From assembly GCA_900551325.1 (NCBI GenBank), contig URVM01000026.1, forward strand, positions 1-44,908: a stretch of 44,908 nucleotides of DNA, read 5' to 3'. This DNA comes from an uncultured Eubacteriales bacterium (lineage in GTDB: Bacteria; Bacillota; Clostridia; Lachnospirales; Cellulosilyticaceae). Below the pieces are notes generated by a model. It did no database searches. It saw only the letters and a list, made by a program, of their open reading frames with translations, and was not told the origin of the DNA. The position numbers were made by a program, and so were the translations under genes. This document shows positions 33,614 to 43,193 of the stretch, piece by piece; within the stretch, counting starts at the first letter, position 1; every line of letters starts with the position of its first letter.

Positions 33614-34621
33614 ATGGAAAACGAAAAAAAGGTCATTTTTAGTGGGATGCAACCTTCAGGTGTAATTACACTTGGAAACTATTTGGGCGCCCTTAAAAAC
33701 TGGACGAATTTACAAGATGAATATAATTGTCTTTATTGTATAGTAGATATGCATGCTATTACTGTAAGACAAGATCCAGCTACACTTAGAAAGAATGCAA
33801 GAAACCTACTTATGCAATATATTGCAGCAGGTTTAGATCCAGAAAAAAATGTTATTTATTATCAATCACATGTATCAGCACATGCAGAACTTGCTTGGAT
33901 TTTAAATTGCTTTACTTATATGGGTGAGCTTAATCGTATGACTCAATTTAAAGAAAAATCATCTAAGCACGCAGAAAACATTAATGCAGGGCTCTTTACG
34001 TATCCAGCACTTATGGCAGCAGATATTTTACTTTTCCAAACAGATCTTGTACCAGTAGGGGTAGACCAAAAGCAGCATCTTGAACTGTCACGTGATCTTG
34101 CTACACGTTTTAACAACTTATATGGTGATACTTTTAAAATACCAGAACCATATATTAGTAAAGTTGGAGCAAAGATTATGAGCTTACAAGATCCAACTAA
34201 GAAAATGTCAAAATCAGATGAAGATATGAATGCAAGTATTTCACTTATAGATGATCCAGATACGATTATACGTAAGTTTAAACGTGCAGTAACAGACTCT
34301 GATGCACAAGTACGTTTTGATCAAGAGATGAAACCAGGTATTAGTAACCTAATGACTATTTATAGCTCTATTACAGGTATGTCTATGGAAGCTATTCAAA
34401 ATGAGTTTGAAGGTAAAGGCTATGGAGACTTTAAACTAAAAGTTGGAGAAGCAGTTGTAGAAGAACTTAGACCAATGCATAAACGCTTCGATGAACTTTC
34501 TAAAGATAAGGCATATATTGATGGCATTATCAAGAAAAATGCTGAGACAGCTAACTACCTTGCAACTAAAACACTTCGTAAAGTGCAAAAGAAAGTGGGC
34601 TTCCCACCAGTTGTACGTTAA
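33614..34621 (+). CDS. trpS: Tryptophanyl-tRNA synthetase
   Basis: A 335-residue class I aminoacyl-tRNA synthetase that charges tRNA-Trp. FSGMQPSGVITLGNYLGAL holds the HIGH-equivalent motif, DMHAIT and AADILLFQTDLVPVGVDQKQH form the Trp/ATP pocket, and KKMSKS is the second class signature. The length matches bacterial TrpRS. The ribosome site is GAGGTG. It is a single-gene unit ending at a strong terminator. Confidence 0.98.
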   Translation: MENEKKVIFSGMQPSGVITLGNYLGALKNWTNLQDEYNCLYCIVDMHAITVRQDPATLRKNARNLLMQYIAAGLDPEKNVIYYQSHVSAHAELAWILNCFTYMGELNRMTQFKEKSSKHAENINAGLFTYPALMAADILLFQTDLVPVGVDQKQHLELSRDLATRFNNLYGDTFKIPEPYISKVGAKIMSLQDPTKKMSKSDEDMNASISLIDDPDTIIRKFKRAVTDSDAQVRFDQEMKPGISNLMTIYSSITGMSMEAIQNEFEGKGYGDFKLKVGEAVVEELRPMHKRFDELSKDKAYIDGIIKKNAETANYLATKTLRKVQKKVGFPPVVR

Positions 34622-34626
34622 AACTA

Positions 34627-34662
34627 AAACACCCCTAAACCTGAACTTTAGGGGTGTTTCTT
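34627..34662 (+). terminator. Terminator after trpS
   Basis: A perfect 13-bp stem (34627-34639 with 34647-34659), 7-base loop; the T residues at the stem end serve as a short U tract. Confidence 0.8.
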
Positions 34663-34863
34663 ATTACGTTATATGTGCAACGAAAAGAAGTGCTGAAATA
34701 ATATTATTTACCTTAGATTGATATGTTTCTTTAGTGGTAATAATAAATAATATAAGGTGTATTTTAAATATAAAATTGTTTATACGAATATTAGCAAAAT
34801 CATTTTGTCAAATTTAGTATGACAGTGTAAGATGGAAGAGATAATAGAAGCGAAGGTGATAAA

Positions 34864-35580
34864 ATGAAATTTTTAACAGATATGCATATCCACACTGTAT
34901 CAAGTGGGCATGCTTATAGTACAGTAGATGAAATAGCAAGATTTGCTGGGGAAAAGGGCCTAGAAATTGTTGCTATAACAGATCATAATAGTGGTTTACC
35001 TGGTGGTGCACACGACTACCATTTTATGAACTTAAAAGCTATTCCAAGAAATTTATATGGGGTAACTGTACTACGTGGTATGGAAGCTAATATTATTGAT
35101 TTTGAAGGCAATATCGATGCAGATGAAGAGACTATTAGAGGCTTAGACATTGTTATTGCTAGTATGCATCCACCTTGTTTAAAGTTTGGAGAACGTAATG
35201 AAATAACTCGTGCCATGATAGGTGCTATGGAAAATCCCTATGTTAGAGTATTAGGTCACCCTGGAGATAATCGCTATCCTTTTGACCATGAGGCAATTGT
35301 ACTTGCGGCTAAGAGAACAGGAACTATATTAGAGGTGAATAATGCATCTTTAAAGCCAGGTGGATTTAGACCAGGTGTGAGAGAAAACCTTAAGATTCTT
35401 TTAGAGCTTTGCAAACATCATCAAGTGCGTGTGATGGCAAATACAGATGCACATATTGCTTATGATGTAGGAGAGTTTGAAGAAAGTATAAAACTATTTG
35501 AAGAAGTGAATTTTCCTAAAGAACTTATCTTAAATCTTCATCCAAAACAAATACTAGACTTTATTACACTAAAGAATTGA
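34864..35580 (+). CDS. PHP-domain phosphoesterase (YcdX-like)
   Basis: A 238-residue metal-dependent hydrolase of the PHP family. DMHIHTVSSGHAYST carries the first H-x-H metal pair. AITDHNSG, GMEANI, ASMHPP, VLGHPGDNRYP and ANTDAHIAYDVG supply the remaining His, Glu and Asp ligands of a three-metal site. This set matches the YcdX branch of phosphatases. Cytoplasmic, substrate unknown. The ribosome site is GAAGGTG. It precedes a TrpR-like gene by about 60 bases. Confidence 0.92.
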   Translation: MKFLTDMHIHTVSSGHAYSTVDEIARFAGEKGLEIVAITDHNSGLPGGAHDYHFMNLKAIPRNLYGVTVLRGMEANIIDFEGNIDADEETIRGLDIVIASMHPPCLKFGERNEITRAMIGAMENPYVRVLGHPGDNRYPFDHEAIVLAAKRTGTILEVNNASLKPGGFRPGVRENLKILLELCKHHQVRVMANTDAHIAYDVGEFEESIKLFEEVNFPKELILNLHPKQILDFITLKN

Positions 35581-35638
35581 TATGTCCTATATAATACGTT
35601 AAAATAGGGGTATGAGAATGGATAAGGGGTGGACTAGC

Positions 35639-35926
35639 ATGAATAGTAAGCTTAAAGATGACATGAATGATCAGTTATTTGAAGCTGTTTTAAAGTTAGA
35701 AACTATTGAGGAATGTTATGCTTTTTTTGAAGATATATGTACTATAAATGAAATTAAATCTATTGCTCAAAGGTGGGCAGTAGCTAAGATGTTAGAAGAA
35801 AAGAGAACTTATATAGAGATTCAACAACTAACAGGTGCTTCAACAGCAACTATAAGTCGTGTAAATAGATGTTTAAGTTATGGTACAGATGGATATAAAT
35901 TAATTCTAGAACGGGTTAAAAAATAG
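35639..35926 (+). CDS. TrpR-like regulator of the YerC/YecD family
   Basis: A 95-residue DNA-binding protein. The segment LETIEECYAFFEDICTINEIKSIAQRWAVAKML, followed by YIEIQQLTGASTATISRVNRCL, is the TrpR-fold helix-turn-helix of the YerC/YecD family, common in Firmicutes beside pcrA and ligA. The ATG at 35639 follows AAGGGGTGG at 7 bases; upstream in-frame ATGs at 35612 and 35618 lack a site. Regulon unknown. Its position directly before pcrA follows the gene order in Bacillus, where yerC lies near pcrA. Confidence 0.93.
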   Translation: MNSKLKDDMNDQLFEAVLKLETIEECYAFFEDICTINEIKSIAQRWAVAKMLEEKRTYIEIQQLTGASTATISRVNRCLSYGTDGYKLILERVKK

Positions 35927-35928
35927 AG

Positions 35929-35953
35929 CAGCTTTATAAGCTGTTTTATTTTT
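35929..35953 (+). terminator. Weak terminator between yerC-like gene and pcrA
   Basis: CAGCTT/AAGCTG makes a short stem with a 3-base loop, followed by TTTTATTTTT. It may partly reduce read-through into pcrA. Confidence 0.5.
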
Positions 35954-35973
35954 GTACAAGAGGAGGAAGAAAG

Positions 35974-38322
35974 ATGGATTTTACAAGTGGATTAAATGAT
36001 AAGCAAAAGGAAGCTGTATTATGTACAGAAGGGCCTTTACTTGTTTTAGCTGGAGCAGGTTCAGGTAAAACACGAGTTCTTACTCATCGTATTGCTCACC
36101 TGATTAAAGATAAAGATGTATCACCATGGTCAATTTTAGCCATTACCTTTACCAACAAAGCGGCTAAAGAAATGCGTGAGCGTATTGGGGCTTTAGTAGG
36201 AGAAGAAATGGTTAAGGATATGTGGATTAGTACATTCCATGCTATGTGTGTACGTATTTTAAGACGTAATAGTGAACGCTTAGGTTATGGAAGATACTTT
36301 ACGATCTATGATACTTCTGATCAAAAAGCCCTCCTTAAAGACATTATGAAACAGCTTAATATAAATGAGAAGAATCATCCTGTTTCAAGTGTATTAGGTG
36401 AAATTAGCAATCAAAAAAATCAATTCATTACAGCAGAAGAATATGAAAAAACAGCTGGAGACGACTATAAAAATAAAATCACTGCTAAAATTTATGCACA
36501 TTATCAAAAGAAACTAAAAGAAAATGATGCAATGGATTTTGATGATTTAATGCTTAATACATGTATTTTATTTAGAGATCATAAGGATGTTTTAGAATTT
36601 TATCAAAACAAATTTAAATATATTTTAGTAGACGAGTATCAAGATACTAATGGTGTTCAATATCAACTTGTACAAATGCTTGCTAAAAAGTATAAAAACC
36701 TTTGTGTAGTAGGAGATGATGACCAATCTATCTATGGATGGCGTGGTGCAGACATACGAAATATTTTAGATTTTGAAAGAGATTTTGATAACACCAATGT
36801 GATACGACTTGAACAAAACTATCGTTCTACACAAAATATTTTAGATGCAGCCAATAAAGTAGTAGCCAATAACCAAGGACGTAAGGCTAAAAACCTTTGG
36901 ACACAAAATGAAAAAGGTGAGCCTATTACAGTTTTACAAATGGACAACGAATACCGTGAAGCAGATGCTGTTGCTGAAATTATTATAAGGGGTATTGATG
37001 AAGGCAACTATGACTATAAAGATTATGCTATTTTATATCGTACCAATGCACAATCTCGTGTACTAGAGGAAAAAATGATTAAAAATGGTATACCTTATAG
37101 ATTACTAGGGGGTACACGCTTCTACGAACGTAAAGAAGTTAAAGATATGTTAGCATATTTACGTACTGTAGCTAACGTAAAAGATGATGTATCTATGAAG
37201 CGTATTATTAATGTACCAAAGCGTGGAATTGGTGCAACTAGTTTAGAAACGATTGCTCGTTATGCTAATGTTCAAAATATGGATTTTTATGAAGCAGCAA
37301 AATTAGTTAAAGAAATGAGTATTTTAGGAAATGCACCAGCACTTAAAGTGCTAGGTTTTATTAACCTTATAGAAGAATTTAGAACTTTGGCCGAAGAAGG
37401 GGATATAGTAGAACTTCTAGAAGCCATTATAGAAAAGACAAGCTATAGAGATTATTTACGTCAAACAGAAGGGGAAGACTACCAAGATCGTATTGCCAAT
37501 ATAGAAGAGCTTGTATCTAAGGCAGCTGGCTATATGGAAAATGCAGAAGAACCATCTCTTGCTGGTTTCCTAGAAGATGTAGCCCTTGTAGCCGATGTAG
37601 ATAACTATGATCAAAATAGTAATTCTATCGTACTTATGACACTCCATAGTGCGAAAGGTCTTGAGTTCCCAGTTGTATTTATGCCAGGTCTTGAAGAAGG
37701 ACTTTTCCCAAGTTATATGAGCCTTACAGAAGGTGAAGATAAGTTAGAAGAAGAGCGTCGCCTATGTTATGTAGGGATTACTCGTGCAAGAGAAAAACTG
37801 TATATACTTTATGCACAACAACGTACACTCTTTGGACGTACGCAAGGTTCTGTACAGTCTCGCTTTATTAAAGAGCTTCCAAGAGAACTTACCAACTTAG
37901 CAGCTTTAGATAAAAAACCAGTAAATAAACCACAATACGCACAAACTTTTGGGACAAGTGCAAGTAAGGCCACTTTAAATGTAGGCAGTAGTAGTGGAAG
38001 TAGTATGGGAAGTGCAGGTGGAAAATTAAAGCTTAATACAGCATACTCTAATCCACTTTCACCATTTAGTCGTAATATTATTGGAGGTCAAGCACCTACA
38101 AACTATAAAGGTAATGTAGGGCAAGTTGGAAAGAAAATAGAAAACTTGCCAAAGGTAGAAGATAGTTATACAGTTGGAGAAAGAATAAAACATAAAATGT
38201 TTGGTCAAGGAACCATTACAGAGGTAGACCATACAGAGGATGATGTGTTTGTAACAATAGACTTTGATAAAGGCCAATCTAAAAAATTAAGTGCTCGTTT
38301 TGCAAAATTACAAAAATTGTAA
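35974..38322 (+). CDS. pcrA: ATP-dependent DNA helicase PcrA
   Basis: A 782-residue superfamily 1A helicase, working 3' to 5' in repair and rolling-circle replication. GAGSGKTRVLTHRIAHL (near residue 27) is Walker A; YILVDEYQDTNGVQY is motif II; GDDDQSIYGWRGAD motif III; EQNYRST motif IV; TLHSAKGLEFPVVFMPGLEEGLFP motif V; and LCYVGITRARE motif VI. A Ser/Gly-rich linker (from residue 640) leads to the C-terminal VGERIKHKMFGQGTI domain that contacts RNA polymerase in PcrA. The length is right (about 740-780). The ribosome site is GAGGAGG. Confidence 0.98.
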   Translation: MDFTSGLNDKQKEAVLCTEGPLLVLAGAGSGKTRVLTHRIAHLIKDKDVSPWSILAITFTNKAAKEMRERIGALVGEEMVKDMWISTFHAMCVRILRRNSERLGYGRYFTIYDTSDQKALLKDIMKQLNINEKNHPVSSVLGEISNQKNQFITAEEYEKTAGDDYKNKITAKIYAHYQKKLKENDAMDFDDLMLNTCILFRDHKDVLEFYQNKFKYILVDEYQDTNGVQYQLVQMLAKKYKNLCVVGDDDQSIYGWRGADIRNILDFERDFDNTNVIRLEQNYRSTQNILDAANKVVANNQGRKAKNLWTQNEKGEPITVLQMDNEYREADAVAEIIIRGIDEGNYDYKDYAILYRTNAQSRVLEEKMIKNGIPYRLLGGTRFYERKEVKDMLAYLRTVANVKDDVSMKRIINVPKRGIGATSLETIARYANVQNMDFYEAAKLVKEMSILGNAPALKVLGFINLIEEFRTLAEEGDIVELLEAIIEKTSYRDYLRQTEGEDYQDRIANIEELVSKAAGYMENAEEPSLAGFLEDVALVADVDNYDQNSNSIVLMTLHSAKGLEFPVVFMPGLEEGLFPSYMSLTEGEDKLEEERRLCYVGITRAREKLYILYAQQRTLFGRTQGSVQSRFIKELPRELTNLAALDKKPVNKPQYAQTFGTSASKATLNVGSSSGSSMGSAGGKLKLNTAYSNPLSPFSRNIIGGQAPTNYKGNVGQVGKKIENLPKVEDSYTVGERIKHKMFGQGTITEVDHTEDDVFVTIDFDKGQSKKLSARFAKLQKL

Positions 38323-38402
38323 AAAAGACTTGATGGAATATATTGGAAATGGTACAATAACCCTATAAAGATACGAAAGTTAAGGAAATAGGGGGGAACA
38401 CT

Positions 38403-38597
38403 ATGGATGAAATGTATATGAATGATGATTTAAGCTTAAATGAACTTATACAAATCACCAAGGATTTTATTGAATTAGCTGACAAATTATACAGCAAGGG
38501 GAAAATAACAGAAGCTGAATATAATGAATTAACTTTTGTAAAAAAGGATTTTTTAGCAAAAGCTCAATTAGAAAAAGATAATATAGGGGTTTGTTAG
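38403..38597 (+). CDS. Small acidic protein between pcrA and ligA, function unknown
   Basis: A 64-residue, probably helical protein (LNELIQITKDFIELADKLYSKGKITEAEYNELTFVKKDFL). It looks like a helical hairpin; the GKITEAEYNEL turn resembles SHOCT-like short helical units, which is only a similarity of pattern. It has a strong ribosome site (GGGGGGAAC) and its own terminator, so it is likely expressed. No membrane segment or signal. Placement between pcrA and ligA could mean a DNA-related role, but that is a guess. Confidence 0.72.
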   Translation: MDEMYMNDDLSLNELIQITKDFIELADKLYSKGKITEAEYNELTFVKKDFLAKAQLEKDNIGVC

Positions 38598-38601
38598 AAA
38601 T

Positions 38602-38640
38602 AAGAGGTTGGTGCATAGATGCACTGACCTCTTTCTTTGA
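38602..38640 (+). terminator. Terminator after the small acidic gene
   Basis: AAGAGGT (38602-38608) pairs with ACCTCTT (38627-38633), with further inner pairs GTGCAT/ATGCAC, then TTCTTT. Confidence 0.75.
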
Positions 38641-38736
38641 GTTTAATGTATTTTAAAAAACATTAAAATAGGAAAGGCTATAATGTAGTTAAAAGTTAAG
38701 TTATAATAGTAAAAAAGACGGTTAAAGGAGAAGAAA

Positions 38737-40701
38737 ATGGGTTACGAAGAAAAAATTGAGCGTATGAAACAGTTAGTAAGCCTGCTTAAAGAAGCGGCTT
38801 ATGCTTATGAACAAGAAGATAGAGAAATTATGAGTAATTTCGAATATGATAAGTTATATGATGAACTTGCTAAATTAGAAGAAGAAACAGGTGCTATACT
38901 TGCAGGAAGTGTAACTCAAAAGGTAGGTTATGAGGTAGCAAGTAGCTTGAAGAAAGTTACTCATCCTTCTAGAATGTTATCTTTAGATAAAACAAAAGAA
39001 ATAGAAAAGCTAAAAAGCTTTTTAGGTGAACAAATAGGTATGCTTTCTTGGAAACTAGATGGTCTTACTATTGTTTGTACCTATGAAGATGGAAAACTTA
39101 TTCAAGCTGTAACGCGTGGAAATGGTGAGATTGGAGAAGATGTAACCAATAACGCTAAAACCTTTGTTAACTTACCTCTTACTATTTCATATAAAGAACG
39201 TTTAGTTATTCGAGGAGAAGCTATTATTACTTATAGTGATTTTGAAAGAATTAATGAAAAGCTAGAAGCAGCTGAAAAGTATAAAAATCCTCGTAATCTT
39301 TGTAGTGGAAGTGTAAGACAACTCAATTCAGAGATTACAGCAAAGAGAAATGTAAGATTCTATCCATTTGCTGTTGTAGAAGGCTATGAACAGTCAAATA
39401 GTAAAATGGAAAAAATAGAGTGGCTTAAAGACCTAGGATTTGAAACAGTAGAATACAAGGCAGTTAAGAGAGAGGATCTAGAAGAGGCAGTAGCTTTCTT
39501 TTCAAGAGAAATTAAAAATAGAGACTTTGCATCTGATGGTTTAGTACTTGTATATGATGATATTGCTTACTCTAAAAGTCTAGGAACAACAGCAAAATTT
39601 CCAAAGGACGGCTTAGCTTTTAAATGGAAAGATGAAATAAGTGAAACACATATTCTAGATATTGAGTGGAATACCTCTAGAACAGGACTTATTAATCCAG
39701 TAGCTATTTTTGAACCAGTAGAGCTTGAAGGGACTACAGTAGAACGTGCTAGTCTTCATAATTTAAGTATTGTAGAAGATTTAAAAATTGGTATAGGTGA
39801 TAAAGTAACAGTCTTTAAGGCGAATATGATCATTCCTCAAGTAGCCGAAAACCTTACTCAATCAGGACCTATAGAACCACCACATGAGTGTCATGTATGT
39901 GGAGCGGAAACAGTCATTAAGAAAGATAAAACAGCAAAAACAGTATACTGTCCAAATGGTAACTGTCCAGCACAACGTCAACAAGCTTTCGTACACTATG
40001 CAAGTCGTGATGCTATGAATATAGAAGGTCTTTCTGAAGCAACTGTAGAGAAATTTTTAGCAAAAGGTTTCTTAGTTGACTTTGCTTCATTATATCATTT
40101 ATCTGATTATGAAGAAGAAATCAAGACAATGGAAGGCTTTGGACAAAAGTCTTATGATAAACTTATTACAGCAATTGAGCGTACAAGAGAAGTTTATCTC
40201 CATCAATTTATCTATGCTTTAGGTATTTTACAAGTAGGACCAATGAATGCAAAACTAATTTGTAAACACTTTGAAGATAATCTAGAAGCCATTCAAAAAG
40301 CAACTATAGAAGAATTAGTGACTATTGAAGGTGTAGGGCCAGTTATTGCACGTGAAATACATGACTATTTCCGTTTACCATTAAACATAGAAATGTTAGA
40401 GCGTCTTACAAAAGAAGTTACCTTTAAACAAGTAGAAAAGGTAGAAAGTAGTGCTCTTATTTTAGAAGGTAAGACCTTTGTTATTACAGGAGATGTACAG
40501 CACTTTGAAAATCGTAAGGCACTTAGTAACAAAATAGAAGAATTAGGTGGAAAAGTAACAGGCTCTGTAAGTAAAAAGACAGACTACCTAATTAATAACG
40601 ACAACATGTCTACATCAAGTAAAAATAAAAAAGCAAAAGAATTAGAAATACCGATCCTAACAGAAGATGATTTCTTAGAAATGATAGGTGAAAGAGCTTA
40701 A
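38737..40701 (+). CDS. ligA: NAD-dependent DNA ligase
   Basis: A 654-residue ligase that seals nicks using NAD+. The N-terminal domain Ia binds NMN; LSWKLDG carries the adenylated K106. RGEAIIT and GLAFKWKDE are further nucleotidyltransferase motifs; an OB fold follows. CHVCGAETV..YCPNGNCPAQ is the four-Cys zinc finger (near 386-410). The helix-hairpin-helix region (GFGQKSYDKL, IEGVGPVIAREI) and a C-terminal BRCT domain (from LILEGKTFVITGDV) complete the set. The length is about normal (650-670). The ribosome site is AAAGGAG. Confidence 0.98.
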   Translation: MGYEEKIERMKQLVSLLKEAAYAYEQEDREIMSNFEYDKLYDELAKLEEETGAILAGSVTQKVGYEVASSLKKVTHPSRMLSLDKTKEIEKLKSFLGEQIGMLSWKLDGLTIVCTYEDGKLIQAVTRGNGEIGEDVTNNAKTFVNLPLTISYKERLVIRGEAIITYSDFERINEKLEAAEKYKNPRNLCSGSVRQLNSEITAKRNVRFYPFAVVEGYEQSNSKMEKIEWLKDLGFETVEYKAVKREDLEEAVAFFSREIKNRDFASDGLVLVYDDIAYSKSLGTTAKFPKDGLAFKWKDEISETHILDIEWNTSRTGLINPVAIFEPVELEGTTVERASLHNLSIVEDLKIGIGDKVTVFKANMIIPQVAENLTQSGPIEPPHECHVCGAETVIKKDKTAKTVYCPNGNCPAQRQQAFVHYASRDAMNIEGLSEATVEKFLAKGFLVDFASLYHLSDYEEEIKTMEGFGQKSYDKLITAIERTREVYLHQFIYALGILQVGPMNAKLICKHFEDNLEAIQKATIEELVTIEGVGPVIAREIHDYFRLPLNIEMLERLTKEVTFKQVEKVESSALILEGKTFVITGDVQHFENRKALSNKIEELGGKVTGSVSKKTDYLINNDNMSTSSKNKKAKELEIPILTEDDFLEMIGERA

Positions 40702-40706
40702 ACATA

Positions 40707-40746
40707 AAAAACAGCTGATTAGAAATAGCTAATCAGCTGTTTTTGT
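40707..40746 (+). terminator. Terminator after ligA
   Basis: A perfect 16-bp stem (40707-40722 with 40729-40744) with loop AAATAG and terminal T run. Confidence 0.9.
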
Positions 40747-40879
40747 ATTAGTTGAATATTGTACCAATTAGAAAATATTACAAGTTTGTTAAGATATATA
40801 AATAGAATACATATCCTCTTAAGAAATTTGCTATAATATGGATGAATAAAACGGAATATAGACATTTAGGAGGACACTT

Positions 40880-43081
40880 ATGCAAAAGAACATAAGGAAA
40901 TTGGTGGTTAGTGCAGCTATTGCTCTTATGAGCGTTAACCCTATATATGCAAGCTCTATGGAATTAAATTATGATGGTAAGAAACATGAGTATAATTTAC
41001 CACCTATTACACTTTATATAAATAATGAAGAGGTAAAAACAGAAATCATGCCACCTGTTCAAATAGATGGACGTGTACTTGTACCAGGTCGTGAAGTGTT
41101 TGAACCTTTAGGGGCAGCTGTTGAATGGAAAAGCTATGAAAGAAAAATCTATGTAAGCTACAAAGATTCCCTTATGATTTTAGAGCCAGACAATGATCAG
41201 GTTTGGTTAGATGGAAAGCAAATTAAACTAGATGTGCCAGCAAAGATTATTAATGAGAAGATTATGGTACCTTTACGTTTTATCGGTGAAAATTTAGGTT
41301 TTGACGTAAAGTGGGTAAGTGACGGAGAACGTGCAGTGTATATTACGGAAGGAACATCCAAGCCAGGTGGAGATAATCCTGCTCCATTACCAGAGGAGAA
41401 ACCAGAACAAAAGCCTGAAACTAAGCCAGAAGAACCAGAAACAAAACCAGAAACTAAGCCAGAGTCTAAGCCTACACCTATAGAGCCATCAGCTAAGAAT
41501 AGACTAAAAAATGTAGTAGATGGTATTAAAGAATTTTATGAAGGTAAGAGTACAAGTCTTACTGTAGATACTAGTGTGAAATCATATAATATGACTACAA
41601 TAGATAAAGCAAATGTAATTGGTGGAAATTCAGAAGCTGTATGTATGATAGAAGCTAGTACACCAATTAGTGAAATAGAAGTTAGTAAATCAGAAGGTAA
41701 AGTAATTATTGATATTTTAAATAGTAAAAATAGACTAGCTTCTACTGTTCAAGTAGGAAGTAATAACTTTGTAAAACAAATTCGTACAAGTCAGTTTACA
41801 AGTGATACTACACGAGTTGTGTTAGACCTTAAATCAGGGGCAGAAGCCTTTGTTAGTTTAAGTGATGATCGTACAGGGATTAATATTCAACTATCAAAAG
41901 AAGAATTATCAGCTTTAGCAGTAGGTGAAGATGCTAAGGGAGAATACTTAGGAATAGAAGGTTTAATGCCAAGTCAAATGAAAGTAGTAGAAGACCAAGT
42001 AAATAGACAAGTGGTTGTCACATTACTTAATACAACTTTAAATGATGATGTAGAGTGGAAACGTATTAAAGGTTATTATATGGACCAAGTATATGCTACA
42101 CAAAAAGGAAATAATGTAGAGATTACAATCAGCCTTCAAGATGATGTGAAATTTACATATACTGTAGAAACGATAAAAGGTAATACACTTATTCGTATTG
42201 ATAAACCTTTGTTTGAATACATAGATTATGTAGGTGGGAATAGGCCAACTATAGAAGTAACAATGCCAGAAGCATTCAATCTTAAAGATATAACTGTTAG
42301 TGATTTATATAATGAAAATAAGATTATTATTGATCTTGGGAAAAATTATGGAAGTGAACTTAAGACAGGACGTTGGGATATAGGTGATACTATTGTAGGA
42401 GCTGTTTCCATTGAGAATGGAAATACTACACGTATCGTTATAGAGGAAAAAATGATACGTGCTACTAACTTAGAGAAGAATGGTCAAAACCTTACGATTG
42501 AACTTGTAGCACCAAAAGAAAAGTATGAACAAATTATTGTACTCGATGCGGGACATGGTGGTTCAGATGCTGGTTCATCTGGTAATGGTGTAAGAGAAAA
42601 AGATGTTAATCTAAATCAAGCAAAAGCAATTAAAGATTATATTGAACAAAACTCTAATATTAAAGTTTATATGACAAGAGAAGAAGATGTATATCCAGGG
42701 CTTAGAGATCGTACAAATCTTGCAAATCAAATAGAAGCAGATATGTTTGTTAGTGTCCATAACAATTCATTTACAGAAACAAGTAAAGGGACAGAAGTAT
42801 TATATTATCCAAGTACAACAGATGTAAGAAGTAAGCAAATGGCTGAAATTGCTTTAAGACATATTGTAGAAGAGTGTGGTACATATAATAGAGGGGTTAA
42901 AGCAAGACCTGATTTAGTTGTTTTAAATACAAGTAAAATGCCAGCTATTTTACTTGAAGGGGCATTTATTTCTAATCCAACAGAAGCAGCACTTTTAAAA
43001 AGTGATACTTTCACTAAGAATTATGGAAGAGCAGTAGGTAATGCTATTTTAGAAATGTTCCAAACTTTGTCATTCAGATAA
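40880..43081 (+). CDS. Secreted N-acetylmuramoyl-L-alanine amidase with CuAO-like and AMIN domains
   Basis: A 733-residue cell-wall hydrolase. A signal peptide (LVVSAAIALMSVNPIYASS) is followed by a copper-amine-oxidase N-terminal-like domain (residues about 30-160, VPGREVFEPLGAAVEW and VPLRFIGENLGFDVKW). A Pro/Glu/Lys-rich linker (about 165-205) leads to two AMIN-type beta domains (about 215-545). The catalytic Amidase_3 domain begins at IVLDAGHGGSDAG (zinc His); REKDVNL holds the zinc Glu, FVSVHNNS the second His, and LLEGAFISNP the catalytic Glu. It should cut the bond between MurNAc and L-Ala in peptidoglycan. The ribosome site is AGGAGGA. Likely role in cell separation or sporulation. 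Confidence 0.95.
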   Translation: MQKNIRKLVVSAAIALMSVNPIYASSMELNYDGKKHEYNLPPITLYINNEEVKTEIMPPVQIDGRVLVPGREVFEPLGAAVEWKSYERKIYVSYKDSLMILEPDNDQVWLDGKQIKLDVPAKIINEKIMVPLRFIGENLGFDVKWVSDGERAVYITEGTSKPGGDNPAPLPEEKPEQKPETKPEEPETKPETKPESKPTPIEPSAKNRLKNVVDGIKEFYEGKSTSLTVDTSVKSYNMTTIDKANVIGGNSEAVCMIEASTPISEIEVSKSEGKVIIDILNSKNRLASTVQVGSNNFVKQIRTSQFTSDTTRVVLDLKSGAEAFVSLSDDRTGINIQLSKEELSALAVGEDAKGEYLGIEGLMPSQMKVVEDQVNRQVVVTLLNTTLNDDVEWKRIKGYYMDQVYATQKGNNVEITISLQDDVKFTYTVETIKGNTLIRIDKPLFEYIDYVGGNRPTIEVTMPEAFNLKDITVSDLYNENKIIIDLGKNYGSELKTGRWDIGDTIVGAVSIENGNTTRIVIEEKMIRATNLEKNGQNLTIELVAPKEKYEQIIVLDAGHGGSDAGSSGNGVREKDVNLNQAKAIKDYIEQNSNIKVYMTREEDVYPGLRDRTNLANQIEADMFVSVHNNSFTETSKGTEVLYYPSTTDVRSKQMAEIALRHIVEECGTYNRGVKARPDLVVLNTSKMPAILLEGAFISNPTEAALLKSDTFTKNYGRAVGNAILEMFQTLSFR

Positions 43082-43090
43082 ATAAGATGT

Positions 43091-43128
43091 AAAAAAAGTA
43101 GTAAGCATGTAAGCTTACTACTTTTTTT
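43091..43128 (+). terminator. Terminator after the amidase gene
   Basis: A perfect 16-bp stem (43091-43106 with 43113-43128), 6-base loop, ending in seven T. Confidence 0.9.
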
Positions 43129-43193
43129 GTTGAACAAATTTTCTTGCAAATAGGAGGAAAGAAAAATACAATTAATAAAAGGGGTGGTAAAAA

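Noticed and set aside
34491..34721. 76-residue frame overlapping the end of trpS
   Set aside because: It runs through the trpS coding region and terminator in another frame and has no start signal.
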